64,000 bases of DNA, from the NCBI GenBank assembly GCA_030652255.1, contig JAUSAZ010000076.1:41744-105743 (forward strand), given 5' to 3'. Origin of the DNA: Myxococcales bacterium (lineage in GTDB: Bacteria; Myxococcota_A; Polyangia; Polyangiales; Ga0077539). The notes under the pieces are model-generated. The model saw only the letters and a program-made list of their open reading frames with translations, did not search any database and was not told the origin of the DNA. Made by a program: the position numbers and the translations under genes. Position 1 is the stretch's first letter, and every line of letters starts with the position of its first letter. Of the stretch, positions 39,505-48,465 are shown piece after piece.

Positions 39505-39819
39505 GCGCCCCGGCGCCCTCCCCGCGGCGCCGCTTCCTCCCGCCCATCGCCCCGATCCCGGCCGCGGCATCCTATGCCCTGATCGCCCGCTCGGGCGAGC
39601 ACTTCTGCACCATCCACGCGGCACCCCGCGCCGGCGCTGACCGGCCACAGCCGCTGGAACTCCAGCACATCGCGCCCCGGCGACGGCCGACGACCCCCGA
39701 AAATGCCTGGTTTTCAAGCACAATTCCTCCAGCGACGAGGTGACATATCCTGACGAGGTGTTCAGTCCCACCGTAAAGGTTCGTGTGCCCTGGGCGTCCG
39801 GGCTGCTATGGTTTCCCCC
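39505..39819. other. Intergenic region upstream of the helical-repeat gene
   Basis: 315 bp without a credible gene. The first 190 bp are GC-rich and featureless. The last 130 bp are less GC-rich and hold a GAAAA/TTTTC inverted pair near 39700 and a direct repeat GACGAGGTG at 39734-39742 and 39752-39760 (18 bp apart). TATGGT at 39807-39812 could be a -10 element for a leaderless start at the GTG at 39820. Confidence 0.5.
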
Positions 39820-40605
39820 GTGAGAAAGCAGCGACCCATGACGGCAGACGACTATCTTCGTCTGGCGCTTCACACCGGGTCACCCGACGCCGCCGCCGTC
39901 TACGCCGAGAAGGGGCTCCGCTACGCCTCCGACCGGGTCGACGCCGAGACGCGCGTGCTGCTCCTCCGCGAGATCTACCGTTCGCACCTCTATGCCCGCC
40001 GCGTGCGATCGGCCCACGCCGTCGCGCGCAAGATGGTCCGCCTTGGTGTTGCGCAGGAGATCGCCCACGTCGACCTCGGCCGTGCCTGCCTCACCCTCGG
40101 ATGGTGGATGCGCGCCGCGCAGGCCTACCGCATCGCCGCCCGCAACGCCCCCGCCTCCCGCCGCGCGATGCACTGGTTCTCCGTGGGCATCGCGCTGCAC
40201 CACGCCGAGCAGACCGAGGAGGCCCTGAGCGCGCTCGACCGCGCGGTGCGCTGGTCGCTCACCACCCGCGCGTTGCATCGGGCCTACGCCGCCCTCGTGC
40301 GCCTCGACGCGGGCGAGCGCCCCTCGGACGTCGAAGACCTCGACGAGCGCATCGAGGAGCTGGAGTCCGCCCGCTGCGGCGAGGGCTTCGGGCGCCTCGT
40401 GCTGGGCCTGCTCCTCGCCGCGACCGGCGACCGGCGGCGCGCCCGGCGCCACCTGGTGATCTTCATCCGCCGCAACCAGCACGACCCGATGCGGGCCGTC
40501 ACCCTCGCCCACGAGCTCCGGCGCGCCCGGCTCTGCCTGCGGTCGCTGCGCAAGACCACCCAGAGCCCGTCGTCCCCGCCGACGAGCCCGCCCTCCGCCG
40601 GATGA
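39820..40605 (+). CDS. TPR-like helical-repeat protein
   Basis: A 261-residue soluble protein of paired helices resembling tetratricopeptide repeats (AAVYAEKGLRYASD, RACLTLGWWMRAAQAYRIAAR, EEALSALDRAVRWSL). The C-terminus is Ser/Pro-rich. It probably mediates protein contacts. The stop overlaps the pilD ATG, so it is co-translated with the prepilin peptidase and might assist pilus biogenesis; that is inference from position. Start choices are ATG 39808, GTG 39820 and ATG 39838; 39820 was picked because the ATG at 39808 lies within the likely -10 element. Confidence 0.7.
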   Translation: MRKQRPMTADDYLRLALHTGSPDAAAVYAEKGLRYASDRVDAETRVLLLREIYRSHLYARRVRSAHAVARKMVRLGVAQEIAHVDLGRACLTLGWWMRAAQAYRIAARNAPASRRAMHWFSVGIALHHAEQTEEALSALDRAVRWSLTTRALHRAYAALVRLDAGERPSDVEDLDERIEELESARCGEGFGRLVLGLLLAATGDRRRARRHLVIFIRRNQHDPMRAVTLAHELRRARLCLRSLRKTTQSPSSPPTSPPSAG

Positions 40606-41597
40606 TCGCGGCCGACCTGCCGGCGTGGTTCTTCCGGGTGTTCGCCTTCCTGTGGGGCGCCGTCTGGGGGAGCTTCGCCACCGTCGTCGTGCACCGCTGG
40701 CCGCGGCACTCCCTGGTGCGCCCTGGCTCCCACTGCCCGCACTGCCAGAAGCCGGTGCGGCCCTACGACAACGTGCCCATCCTCGCGTGGCTCTGGCTGC
40801 GCGGCCGCTGCCGCGACTGCAAGGCCCCCATCTCGCCGCGCTACGCCCTCATCGAGGCGATGTACGCCGTGTGCGCGCTCGCCCTCGTCGAGCTCCTGCT
40901 GCGCGCCCAGGTCGACCTCGCGCTCCCGGTCTTCCTCGCGCTCTTCTTCGTGCGCTTCGCCTTCGCGTGGGGGCTGCTCACGGCGTCGTTCATCGACCTC
41001 AAGAAGCTCCTGCTGCCCGACTTCATCACCCTGGGCGGCACGGTGCTTGGCGTCGTCGCCAACGTCCTGCTCCCGGGCATCGGGTGGCGCGCGTCGCTGC
41101 TCGGCGTCGCCCTCGGCGCGGGCATCCCCTACGCGTTCTACTTCGTCTGGGATCGCTTCCTGAAGCGCGACGGGATGGGCCTCGGGGACGTGAAGCTCAT
41201 GGCGATGGTGGGCGCCCTGCTCGGGCCCCAGGCCGTCGTCTTCGCCCTCTTCGCCGGCTCGATGCAGGGCATCGCCGCGAGCCTGCTCGCCCGCGCCACC
41301 GGCTGGAAGCTCGCGCCAGACATCGACCCCGATGACCTCGAGGACGACGACGCGGGATCGTGGTGGGAGTCCGCGATGGCCTTCACCGCCCGGGTCACCG
41401 GGTGGAAGCGCGCGCCGCGCGCCGTCGAGGAGCTCGAAGACGAGCCCGACGAGCCCGAGGCGGCGGCCGACGGCCCGGAGCCGCTGATGCGGATGATGAT
41501 CCCCTTCGGGCCCTTCCTCGCGCTCGGCGCCATCGAGTACATGCTCGGTGGCGAGCGGCTGATGCAGTCCTACCTCTCCCTCCTGCGAGGGCAGTAG
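40602..41597 (+). CDS. pilD: Prepilin peptidase/N-methyltransferase PilD with acidic insertion
   Basis: A 331-residue membrane aspartic protease that cleaves and N-methylates prepilins. The zinc-binding CPHC and CRDC pairs are at about 43-46 and 69-72. The catalytic aspartates are in SFIDLKKLLLPD and GLGDVKL. The conserved PFGPFLALG follows. Between GLGDVKL and PFGPFLALG there are about 60 extra, mostly acidic residues (DPDDLEDDDAG, EELEDEPDEPEAAAD) flanked by ATGWKLAP and VTGWKRAP, which look like a duplicated segment. Canonical PilD is about 40 residues shorter. Its start overlaps the preceding gene's stop (ATGA). Confidence 0.93.
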   Translation: MIAADLPAWFFRVFAFLWGAVWGSFATVVVHRWPRHSLVRPGSHCPHCQKPVRPYDNVPILAWLWLRGRCRDCKAPISPRYALIEAMYAVCALALVELLLRAQVDLALPVFLALFFVRFAFAWGLLTASFIDLKKLLLPDFITLGGTVLGVVANVLLPGIGWRASLLGVALGAGIPYAFYFVWDRFLKRDGMGLGDVKLMAMVGALLGPQAVVFALFAGSMQGIAASLLARATGWKLAPDIDPDDLEDDDAGSWWESAMAFTARVTGWKRAPRAVEELEDEPDEPEAAADGPEPLMRMMIPFGPFLALGAIEYMLGGERLMQSYLSLLRGQ

Positions 41598-41604
41598 GCA
41601 GGCG

Positions 41605-42909
41605 TCAGCGGGTGATGCGCTCGAGCCCGCGCAGGTAGGGCCGCAGCGCGGTCGGAACCACCACGCTGCCGTCCTCCTGCTGGTACTGCTCCAGGATCGC
41701 CACCAGCGTGCGCCCCACCGCGAGGGCCGAGCCGTTGAGCGTGTGCAGCAGCCGGGGCTTCACCTTCGCGGAGCCGTCCGCCACGGGGCGGTACTTGAGG
41801 TCGGCCCGGCGGGCCTGGAAGTCGCCGAAGTTCGAGCACGACGAGATCTCGCGGTAGGCGTTCTGGCCCGGCAGCCAGACCTCGATGTCGTAGGTCTTGC
41901 GGGAGTTCACGCTCATGTCGCCCGCGCAGAGCAGCACCACGCGGTAGTGCAGCCCGAGGCGCTGGAGGATGGACTCCGCCGCCGCCGTCAGCCGCTCGTG
42001 CGCGGCCTCGCTCTCCTCCGGGCGCTCGAGGTGGACGACCTCCACCTTGTCGAACTGGTGCTGCCGGATGAGCCCGCGGGTGTCGCGCCCCGCGGAGCCC
42101 GCCTCGCTGCGGAAGCACGGCGTGAAGGCCACGTACCGTCGCGGGAGCGTCGCGTCGTCGAGGATCTCCCCGGCGTGCAGGTTGGTCACCGGCACCTCCG
42201 CGGTCGGGATGAGGTAGAGGTCGTAGGAGCGCTCTCCCTCGCCCCCGATCTTGAACAGGTCGGCCTCGAACTTCGGGAGGTTGCCCGTCCCGCGCAGCGC
42301 GTCGGCCTTCACCATGAAGGGCGGATACACCTCGGTGTAACCGTGGTCGTGCACGTGGGTGTCGAGCATGAACTGCACGAGCGCCCGCTCCATCGCCGCC
42401 CCGAGGCCCCAGAGCACGCTGAAGCGCGGGCCGGAGAGCTTCGACGCGCGCTCGAAATCCAGGATGCCCAGGGCCTCGCCCAGGTCGTGGTGCTCGCGCG
42501 GCGGGAAGGACATCACCGGCGCCTCGCCCCAGGTGCGCACCACCACGTTGTGCTCCGCGGAGTCGCCCTCCGGCACCGAGGGGTCGACCATGTTGGGCAT
42601 CCGGAGCAGCAGCTCCTCGAGCTCGGCCTCCGCGGCCTTCTGCGCGCGCTCGAAGCCCGCGGCCTCCTCGCCGAGGGCCCGCGACGCAGCCCGGGCCGCC
42701 GCCTGCTCGTCGGAGCCCTTCGCGAGCTTCGCGATCGCCGCGCTCGCCTCGTTGACCGCGCGCTTCTTCGCTTCGCCCGCGAGGATGGCCTCGCGGCGCG
42801 CCCGCGCGAGGTCGGTGACACGGTCGAAGCCCGCCGGCAGCGGGCCGCGGCGGCTGAGGGAAGCGCGCACCTCGTCGAGGTGCTCCACCACAAATCGAAG
42901 GTCCAGCAT
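41605..42909 (-). CDS. serS: Serine--tRNA ligase
   Basis: A 434-residue class II synthetase. The N-terminal coiled-coil arm covers about residues 30-105. The catalytic core includes [15 protein letters not shown], the [10 protein letters not shown] motif, class II motif 2 [21 protein letters not shown] (only part cited) and motif 3 [16 protein letters not shown]. It charges tRNA-Ser in the cytosol. AAGGGAGG precedes the ATG closely. It converges with pilD with seven bases between the stop codons. Confidence 0.97.
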   Translation of the reverse strand: MLDLRFVVEHLDEVRASLSRRGPLPAGFDRVTDLARARREAILAGEAKKRAVNEASAAIAKLAKGSDEQAAARAASRALGEEAAGFERAQKAAEAELEELLLRMPNMVDPSVPEGDSAEHNVVVRTWGEAPVMSFPPREHHDLGEALGILDFERASKLSGPRFSVLWGLGAAMERALVQFMLDTHVHDHGYTEVYPPFMVKADALRGTGNLPKFEADLFKIGGEGERSYDLYLIPTAEVPVTNLHAGEILDDATLPRRYVAFTPCFRSEAGSAGRDTRGLIRQHQFDKVEVVHLERPEESEAAHERLTAAAESILQRLGLHYRVVLLCAGDMSVNSRKTYDIEVWLPGQNAYREISSCSNFGDFQARRADLKYRPVADGSAKVKPRLLHTLNGSALAVGRTLVAILEQYQQEDGSVVVPTALRPYLRGLERITR

Positions 42910-42937
42910 CGGTGCCCTCCCTTATAGGGGCTTTGGT

Positions 42938-43780
42938 CTAGAACGACTCGCAGATCGGGCCGCAGGTCTCGGCGCACAGTTTGCACGCGCACTCTGCCAC
43001 CGCGCCGAAGAGCGGGTTGGAGAGACATGCCTCGTTCGGCGTGAGCACGCACTGCAGGCACGACGGCTCGGACGAGCACGCGCCCGACTGCTCGGGACAC
43101 CGGGTGAACGCGCACTCCTGGCACGCGGGGGAGACCATGCCCGCGTCGCGCGGCGGCGGCGTGGAGGAGCACTGATTGGAGGTCCACGCCCACGGGGCAT
43201 CGCCGCAGGAGCCGCCGATGGGGCCCGAGGACCCTCCGCGCCAGCAACGCCCGCCGCACCAGCCGCACGACGACCGGCCGGTGCAGGTCGCGCAGTTTGT
43301 CGCGCTGGAGCACTCGTCGACGGGCGTACCGATGTCCCCCGGCGGGGCGCCCGCGTCGGAGGGCACGAGCACGCACGACGCATAGGCGTTGTACTGCGTC
43401 ATGCACGTCGGGAAGGGGAACACCGTCGACACCGCGCAGCTCGGCCTCGCCGTGCGGACACAGCCGTAGAGCGCGTTGGCGCTCGCCACGCAGGCCGGGG
43501 GCGTCGACGCGATCGAGTTGTTGCACGCAGACAGGCAGGAGTTGACGCCTTCGCCCGCGCAGCCGGGCTCGGCGGCGAGCGGCGCGCAGAGCTGCGCGCA
43601 GGTGAACGACAGCGTCCCAGGGGTGGTGGCGCCGGTGTCCCCGGTGGGGGTGGTGCCCGCGTCGCTGGTCGGGTCGGTGATGCCGCTGCCCCCGCGCGCG
43701 CTGCACGCCGCGAGCGCGACCGCCAGGACGAGCAGGCTGCCGCAGACGTGCGGACGAAGCCGTGGGAGGTTGGGTTGCAT
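42938..43780 (-). CDS. Cys-rich surface lipoprotein
   Basis: A 280-residue lipoprotein (lipobox LAAC at about residue 25) with a Thr/Asp/Gly linker and more than twenty-five cysteines. The central part CATCTGRSSCGWCGGRCW resembles a PSI-type disulfide knot. The C-terminal half has CQECAFTRC, CLQCVLTPNEAC and CACKLCAETC repeats. Such proteins are common on myxobacterial surfaces, and their function is generally unknown. It lies 28 bp upstream of serS on the same strand. The ATG at 43780 was chosen as it starts the signal peptide. Confidence 0.75.
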   Translation of the reverse strand: MQPNLPRLRPHVCGSLLVLAVALAACSARGGSGITDPTSDAGTTPTGDTGATTPGTLSFTCAQLCAPLAAEPGCAGEGVNSCLSACNNSIASTPPACVASANALYGCVRTARPSCAVSTVFPFPTCMTQYNAYASCVLVPSDAGAPPGDIGTPVDECSSATNCATCTGRSSCGWCGGRCWRGGSSGPIGGSCGDAPWAWTSNQCSSTPPPRDAGMVSPACQECAFTRCPEQSGACSSEPSCLQCVLTPNEACLSNPLFGAVAECACKLCAETCGPICESF

Positions 43781-43983
43781 CGGGTGGTGCTCCGGGTCGG
43801 CGCTGCGAGGGTGGGGCGTAACCCGAGTGGCGGGTGTGTCGCAAGGGCAGCGGGCGCGGGCGGGGCGCGAGCCTGCGTTGACTTCCCCGCGCACGTTGGA
43901 GAGCATCGACCGTCTGTGGGAAGACCCGATCCGCGCGGCCTGCTGGTGAACGGCAGCCCGGTGACCGCCCCCGAGATGATGCG

Positions 43984-44553
43984 ATGACCCGCGGCGAGCA
44001 AGAGGACCTTCTCGAGCGGGTCGCTGCGGGAGACCGCGCCGCCCTCGTGAGGCTCTACGACGGCGTGGGCGGCACCTTGATGGCGGTCGCGCTGCGGGTG
44101 ACCGGCACGCGCCCCGATGCCGAGGAGGTCGTCCAGGACACGTTCATGCGCGCGTGGCGCGAGGCGGGATCCTTCGACCGCGCCCGCGGGTCGGCCCTCG
44201 CGTGGCTGGTCACCCTGACCCGCAACCGCGCCATCGACGTGGTGCGCGCCCGCCGTCGCCGCGCCCTCTACGAAGACGGCGCGGCCGACGCCACGCCCCC
44301 GGAGGCCGCGCCCGGCCCCGAGGCTGCCCACGCCGACGCCGAGCGCGCCGCCGCGGTGCAGGTGGCCCTCGGTACGCTGCGCCCCGAGCAGCGCGCCGTG
44401 CTCGAGCTCGCGTACTTCAGCGGGCTGTCCCACTCGGAGATCGCGGCGCGGCTCGCGCAGCCCCTCGGCACGGTGAAGACACGCATCCTCCAGGCGGTGC
44501 GCCACCTGCGGGAGCACCTCGGGGCGCACGCGCCCACCCGCCGCGACGGGTGA
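43984..44553 (+). CDS. ECF-family RNA polymerase sigma factor
   Basis: A 189-residue sigma factor. Sigma-2 has DAEEVVQDTFMRAWREAGSF and WLVTLTRNRAIDVVRARRRR; a linker rich in Ala/Pro/Glu follows; sigma-4 has LRPEQRAVLELAYFSGLSHSEIAARL (only part cited) and GTVKTRILQAVRHLREHL. It directs RNA polymerase to a specific promoter set in response to an envelope or stress signal. No anti-sigma gene is adjacent, unlike the usual ECF arrangement. The stop abuts the deoC stop with no bases between. Confidence 0.92.
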   Translation: MTRGEQEDLLERVAAGDRAALVRLYDGVGGTLMAVALRVTGTRPDAEEVVQDTFMRAWREAGSFDRARGSALAWLVTLTRNRAIDVVRARRRRALYEDGAADATPPEAAPGPEAAHADAERAAAVQVALGTLRPEQRAVLELAYFSGLSHSEIAARLAQPLGTVKTRILQAVRHLREHLGAHAPTRRDG

Positions 44554-45396
44554 TCAGTACCCGCCCGATCCGGTGCCGCCGCTGACGATGGCCACGGAGC
44601 TGCTCGCGCCCACGCGGGTCGCGCCGACGGCGATCATCCGGTCGGCGTCCGCGGCCGTGCGCACGCCGCCGCTGGCCTTCACCCCGAGCTCGGGGCCCAC
44701 GACGCCGCGCATCAGCGCGATGTCGTCCGCCGTGGCGCCGCCGCCGCCGAAGCCCGTCGAGGTCTTCACGAAGCTCGCGCCCGCGGCCTTGGAGAGCGCG
44801 CAGGCGATGACCTTCTCGTCGCGGCTGAGCATCGAGGTCTCCAGGATGACCTTCACCACGCGGCCCGGCGCCGCGCCGACGACGCGCGCGATGTCGTCGA
44901 GCACCAGCGCGTAGTCGCCCGACTTCAGCGCCCCGACGTTGATGACCATGTCGATCTCGTCGGCGCCCGCGCGGATGGCCTCGCTCGTCTCGAAGGCCTT
45001 CGCGTTGGGGGTCATCGCGCCGAGGGGGAAGCCCACCACCGCGCACACGCACACCGTCGAGCCGGTGAGCTGCTGGCGGCAGAACGGCACGTTGACGCTG
45101 TTGACGCAGACCGAGAAGAAGCGCCAGGTCATCGCCTCGGAGCAGAGCTTCCGCAGGTCGTCGCGGGTGGCGTCGGGCTTGAGCAGCGTGTGATCGATGA
45201 CCCGCGCGAGGTCGGGCCTCGGCTGCATCGCGGGGCCCGCCTGGCCGGCCACCGGCGCGACCGCGCCCGGCCCCTGCCCGCCTCCCCCCACCCGCGGCGT
45301 CACCGTCGGACGCGGAGCGTCCCGGGCGGGCGTCGCCATCTCCTGCTGAACCCTTGCCACCACCGCGTCGACCAGCCGGTCAATATCCCTCGCCAT
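44554..45396 (-). CDS. deoC: Deoxyribose-phosphate aldolase with N-terminal helix and linker
   Basis: A 280-residue protein whose last 215 residues are Deo[33 protein letters not shown], Schiff-base Lys in FVKTSTGF and relay Lys in GVKASGGVR. The enzyme splits 2-deoxyribose-5-phosphate into glyceraldehyde-3-phosphate and acetaldehyde. The first 62 residues are extra: an 18-residue amphipathic helix ([18 protein letters not shown]) and a Pro/Gly/Ala linker. This resembles encapsulation peptides of bacterial microcompartment enzymes. No shell protein gene is in the window. TAGGGT about ten bases before the ATG may be its -10 box. Confidence 0.92.
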   Translation of the reverse strand: MARDIDRLVDAVVARVQQEMATPARDAPRPTVTPRVGGGGQGPGAVAPVAGQAGPAMQPRPDLARVIDHTLLKPDATRDDLRKLCSEAMTWRFFSVCVNSVNVPFCRQQLTGSTVCVCAVVGFPLGAMTPNAKAFETSEAIRAGADEIDMVINVGALKSGDYALVLDDIARVVGAAPGRVVKVILETSMLSRDEKVIACALSKAAGASFVKTSTGFGGGGATADDIALMRGVVGPELGVKASGGVRTAADADRMIAVGATRVGASSSVAIVSGGTGSGGY

Positions 45397-45512
45397 GCCG
45401 CCGGCGACCCTAGCACGAAGCCGCGCGGCGGATGCAGCGCCCTTCGACGCGGCGTCGGACGGACCACCTGCAAGAACCCCAGCGGCGTTACGATCGGAGG
45501 AGGTCCCGCCCC

Positions 45513-48428
45513 ATGTCACGCCGCCTGCCATGCAACCGCCTCGCTCCCGCCCCGGGTCTCCTGCTCGCCCTGCTCGCGGGTTGCAGCGGCGACGCGCTGC
45601 TCGTCGACGCCGGCCTCGACGCCGCGATCGTCAACGACCTCGGGCGCGCTGACGTCGCCTCCAACGACCCGCCGCGCGCCGACGCGCCGACGCCGCCGAC
45701 GCCCGACCGCCGGAGGTTTCCCCTCGGCGCGACCTTCTACCTCCCGACCGGCGGCGGCTGGACCCTGGCGCAGGCGCCCGCGGGCAACCTCAACGCGCCC
45801 TTCCGCGACCCGGGCTCGTCGCGCGACGCCTTCGTGCCGCACCTCGTGGGCGACTACCGCTTCAGCGCCCCGACGGGCGCCGCGGTCGCGCTCACCGTCG
45901 TCGAGCCCTCGTCGATCGCCTTCCACAACCACGACTACTTCCCGACCAGCGCCGTCGCCGTGGCCGGGAGCGCGGTCTTCGTCGCGAGCGTGCTGCGCCC
46001 GGAGCTCGTCGCCGTCGACCCGGCCAGCCTCGCGCCCGTCTTCACGGTCCCGGTCGGCGGGTGGCCCGTCGCGGTCGCCGCCGTCGCCGCCCGCGGCGCG
46101 CTGCTCGTGGCCTGCCGCGGCGAGGACACCCTCACCCTCGTCGACCTCGCGACCCGCCGCCCGGTGCGCTCGGTGTGGATCGGCGACGAGGTCAGCAACG
46201 TCGCCGTCACCCCCGACGGCGCCACCGCCATCGCCCTGCTCCCCCACGACCGACAGGTGGTGCTGATCGACACCGCCGACTGGTCGGAGCTCGCGCGCAT
46301 CGGCGTCGGCAGCGACCCCCACCACCTCGCCGTGCGCGCCGACGGGCGGAGCGTGTTCGTCGCCGGGCGCCGCACCGGGCTCGGGGCCGACGCCGAGGCG
46401 AACGACCCGGCCGGGCCTGACCTCTCCGAGATCGACCTCACGAGCCGCGCCGTCACCCGCACGCTGCACCGCCTGGGCACCACCCTCGGCGGCATCGCCC
46501 TCAGCCCCGACGGCCGCACCCTCTACGTGACGGCCCTGCAGAACGACCCCACGGCCTCGCTCACCGCCGAGCTCGCGCCGCACTTCCAGCACACCGTCGC
46601 CCGCTGCGACGTCACGCCCGGGGCGCCCCTGCGGGTGCTCTCCTCCGTCGACCTCACCCGCTCGCGGCTCGGCCTCCCCCCGCCAGGCGCCGACGCGGGC
46701 GCGGTCGACGCGGGCCCTCTCCCGGACGCGGCGATCGGCGACGCCGGCCCCGCGCCCGACGGCCTCGACGACCGCCGCGCCGTGGGCCTGCACTGGATCG
46801 GCCTGGGCGACCGCGCGCTCTGGGTGGTGTCCGAGGCGAACGACCTCCTGCTCCGCCTCGACCCCGACACCCTCGTCGAGCAGCAGCGCTTCGACGTGCC
46901 CGGCCGTCCGCGGGCCGGCGCCGTCGTGCCGGGTGGCGCCGTGATGGTCTTCGGGCACCAGTCGCAGCAGCTGACCGCCGTGGGCGCGCTCGCCGGGGCC
47001 CGCTCCGCCCGCACCTCGATGCCGCTCGGGCGTGACCCGCGGCCCGGCCCGGTCGCGCGCGGCCAGCGGTACTTTACCGGAGCAGGTATGCGCGCGGAGC
47101 TCGGCGGCGACCGGGTGCTCGCGGGCGACGTGTGGTCGTGCAGCGCGTGCCACGCCGACGGGCTCACCGACGGCGTCGCGTGGCAGGTCGGCCCGGTGGC
47201 ATCGTACCGCGCCCTCACCCCGGCCCTCACGCTCCTCGAGGGCACCTGGCCGCTCGGCTGGCAGGGCAGCACCAGCGACCTCGCGAGCGCGGCGTTCACG
47301 CTGCACGCGAAGATCGGCGTGCTCCGCCCGACGCAGGATCAGGTCGACGGCCTCGCGGCCTACCTCGCCTCGATCGCGCCGCCTCCCGCGGCGAACACCC
47401 TCACCGGGCGCGACGGCGAGCCCTCCCCCGAGGCCACGCGGGGCGCGGCGCACTTCGCGGCCCACTGCGCGAGCTGCCACCCGTCGCCGCTCTTCACCAG
47501 CCGCGAGCGGGTCGAGCGCGGCGTCGGCGACGGGCCAGCGGCCGACGTCGCGAGCCTCCTCGGCACCGCCCGCCACGGCGCGTGGCTGCGCTCCGGCGCG
47601 CGGCGCTCCCTCGCCAGCGCGGTCGATGCGTTGGTCGACTGGACCCGCGCCCCCCTCGACGCGACGCAGCGCCGGGAGCTCACCCGCTACGTCGCCGAGC
47701 TCACCGGCGGGGGCTTCTTCGTGGTGACCGCGCAGCCGCGCCGGGGCGAGCTCCTCCCGACCACCGCCCCGATCACGCTCGTGTTCTCTCACCCCCTCCT
47801 CGACCGCGCGGAGAACCTCGCGCGCGTCCAGGTGAGCGACCCCTCCGGGCGCGCCCTCAATGTCCGGCTCACGGTGGAGGGTCGGCGCCTCGCGGTCACG
47901 CCCACGATGCCGCTCCTCTTCGGTGGCGACTACCGCGTGGTGGTGGGCGCCGGGCTGGAGTCGGAGCTGGAGGTCCGCACCGCGGCCGCGCAGGAGTTCT
48001 CCTTCCGCACGGTGACCCAGCCCGCGCAGCGCCTCTCCGGCGCATACACCCTCACGTATGCCGCGGCCGACCCGGCCGGCGGACCCGCGGAGAGCGCCAC
48101 CCTCGCCCTCACGCTCAGCTCCGACGGCGGCGGGCTGGTGAGCGTCGTCGCCGCCTACCCAAGCGCCCCGCTGAGCTGGCACGGCACGGGCACGGTGTCG
48201 GGCCGACGGCTCCACCTCCCCGCGATGCCGTTGCCGCTCGGCGGCGGCTTCGCGGACGCGACCTCGGGCTTCGACGCCGACCTCGGCGACATCGACGGCG
48301 ACGGCGTGGCCGACCTGGTGCTGTTCGGCACGGGCGACGGCGGCGTCCGCGGGTACACCCTCGCGGGCAGCGGCTTCGAGGCCCGCGACCTCCCCTGGAA
48401 CCTCTCCCGCGCGCCCGTCCGTCAGTAA
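45513..48428 (+). CDS. Large lipoprotein: beta-propeller plus di-haem cytochrome c and Ig-like domain
   Basis: A 971-residue lipoprotein (lipobox LLAGC at about residue 23) with an Asp/Ala/Pro-rich spacer. Residues about 110-500 contain YVTN/WD-like beta-propeller blades ([33 protein letters not shown]). Two haem c sites, CSACH at about 543 and CASCH at about 652, resemble di-haem peroxidase-like proteins. An Ig-like Big_5 segment ([16 protein letters not shown]) follows at about 745, and a final beta domain ends with [14 protein letters not shown]. It is probably a periplasmic or outer-surface redox protein. GGAGGAGG precedes the ATG closely, and TACGAT at 45489-45494 may be its -10 box. Confidence 0.78.
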   Translation: MSRRLPCNRLAPAPGLLLALLAGCSGDALLVDAGLDAAIVNDLGRADVASNDPPRADAPTPPTPDRRRFPLGATFYLPTGGGWTLAQAPAGNLNAPFRDPGSSRDAFVPHLVGDYRFSAPTGAAVALTVVEPSSIAFHNHDYFPTSAVAVAGSAVFVASVLRPELVAVDPASLAPVFTVPVGGWPVAVAAVAARGALLVACRGEDTLTLVDLATRRPVRSVWIGDEVSNVAVTPDGATAIALLPHDRQVVLIDTADWSELARIGVGSDPHHLAVRADGRSVFVAGRRTGLGADAEANDPAGPDLSEIDLTSRAVTRTLHRLGTTLGGIALSPDGRTLYVTALQNDPTASLTAELAPHFQHTVARCDVTPGAPLRVLSSVDLTRSRLGLPPPGADAGAVDAGPLPDAAIGDAGPAPDGLDDRRAVGLHWIGLGDRALWVVSEANDLLLRLDPDTLVEQQRFDVPGRPRAGAVVPGGAVMVFGHQSQQLTAVGALAGARSARTSMPLGRDPRPGPVARGQRYFTGAGMRAELGGDRVLAGDVWSCSACHADGLTDGVAWQVGPVASYRALTPALTLLEGTWPLGWQGSTSDLASAAFTLHAKIGVLRPTQDQVDGLAAYLASIAPPPAANTLTGRDGEPSPEATRGAAHFAAHCASCHPSPLFTSRERVERGVGDGPAADVASLLGTARHGAWLRSGARRSLASAVDALVDWTRAPLDATQRRELTRYVAELTGGGFFVVTAQPRRGELLPTTAPITLVFSHPLLDRAENLARVQVSDPSGRALNVRLTVEGRRLAVTPTMPLLFGGDYRVVVGAGLESELEVRTAAAQEFSFRTVTQPAQRLSGAYTLTYAAADPAGGPAESATLALTLSSDGGGLVSVVAAYPSAPLSWHGTGTVSGRRLHLPAMPLPLGGGFADATSGFDADLGDIDGDGVADLVLFGTGDGGVRGYTLAGSGFEARDLPWNLSRAPVRQ
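47075..47088. repeat. Bipartite palindrome TACC-N6-GGTA, copy 2
   Basis: Exact match inside the lipoprotein gene, spanning Phe-Thr-Gly-Ala-Gly coded TTT ACC GGA GCA GGT. These A/T-ending codons contrast with the C/G-ending codons around them. Confidence 0.6.
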
Positions 48429-48465
48429 CTCCGTTCGCCGCGCCTCGCCGTGCTACCGCGCGCGG

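Noticed and set aside
38551..39873. Minus-strand frame opposite the PP2C gene reaching into the intergenic region
   Set aside because: It is antisense to a clear phosphatase, and its N-terminal part has no signal, motif or ribosome site.
42309..42330. Palindrome TACACC-GA-GGTGTA in serS
   Set aside because: It follows from ordinary codons for conserved residues (Tyr-Thr-Glu-Val-Tyr) and has no second copy.
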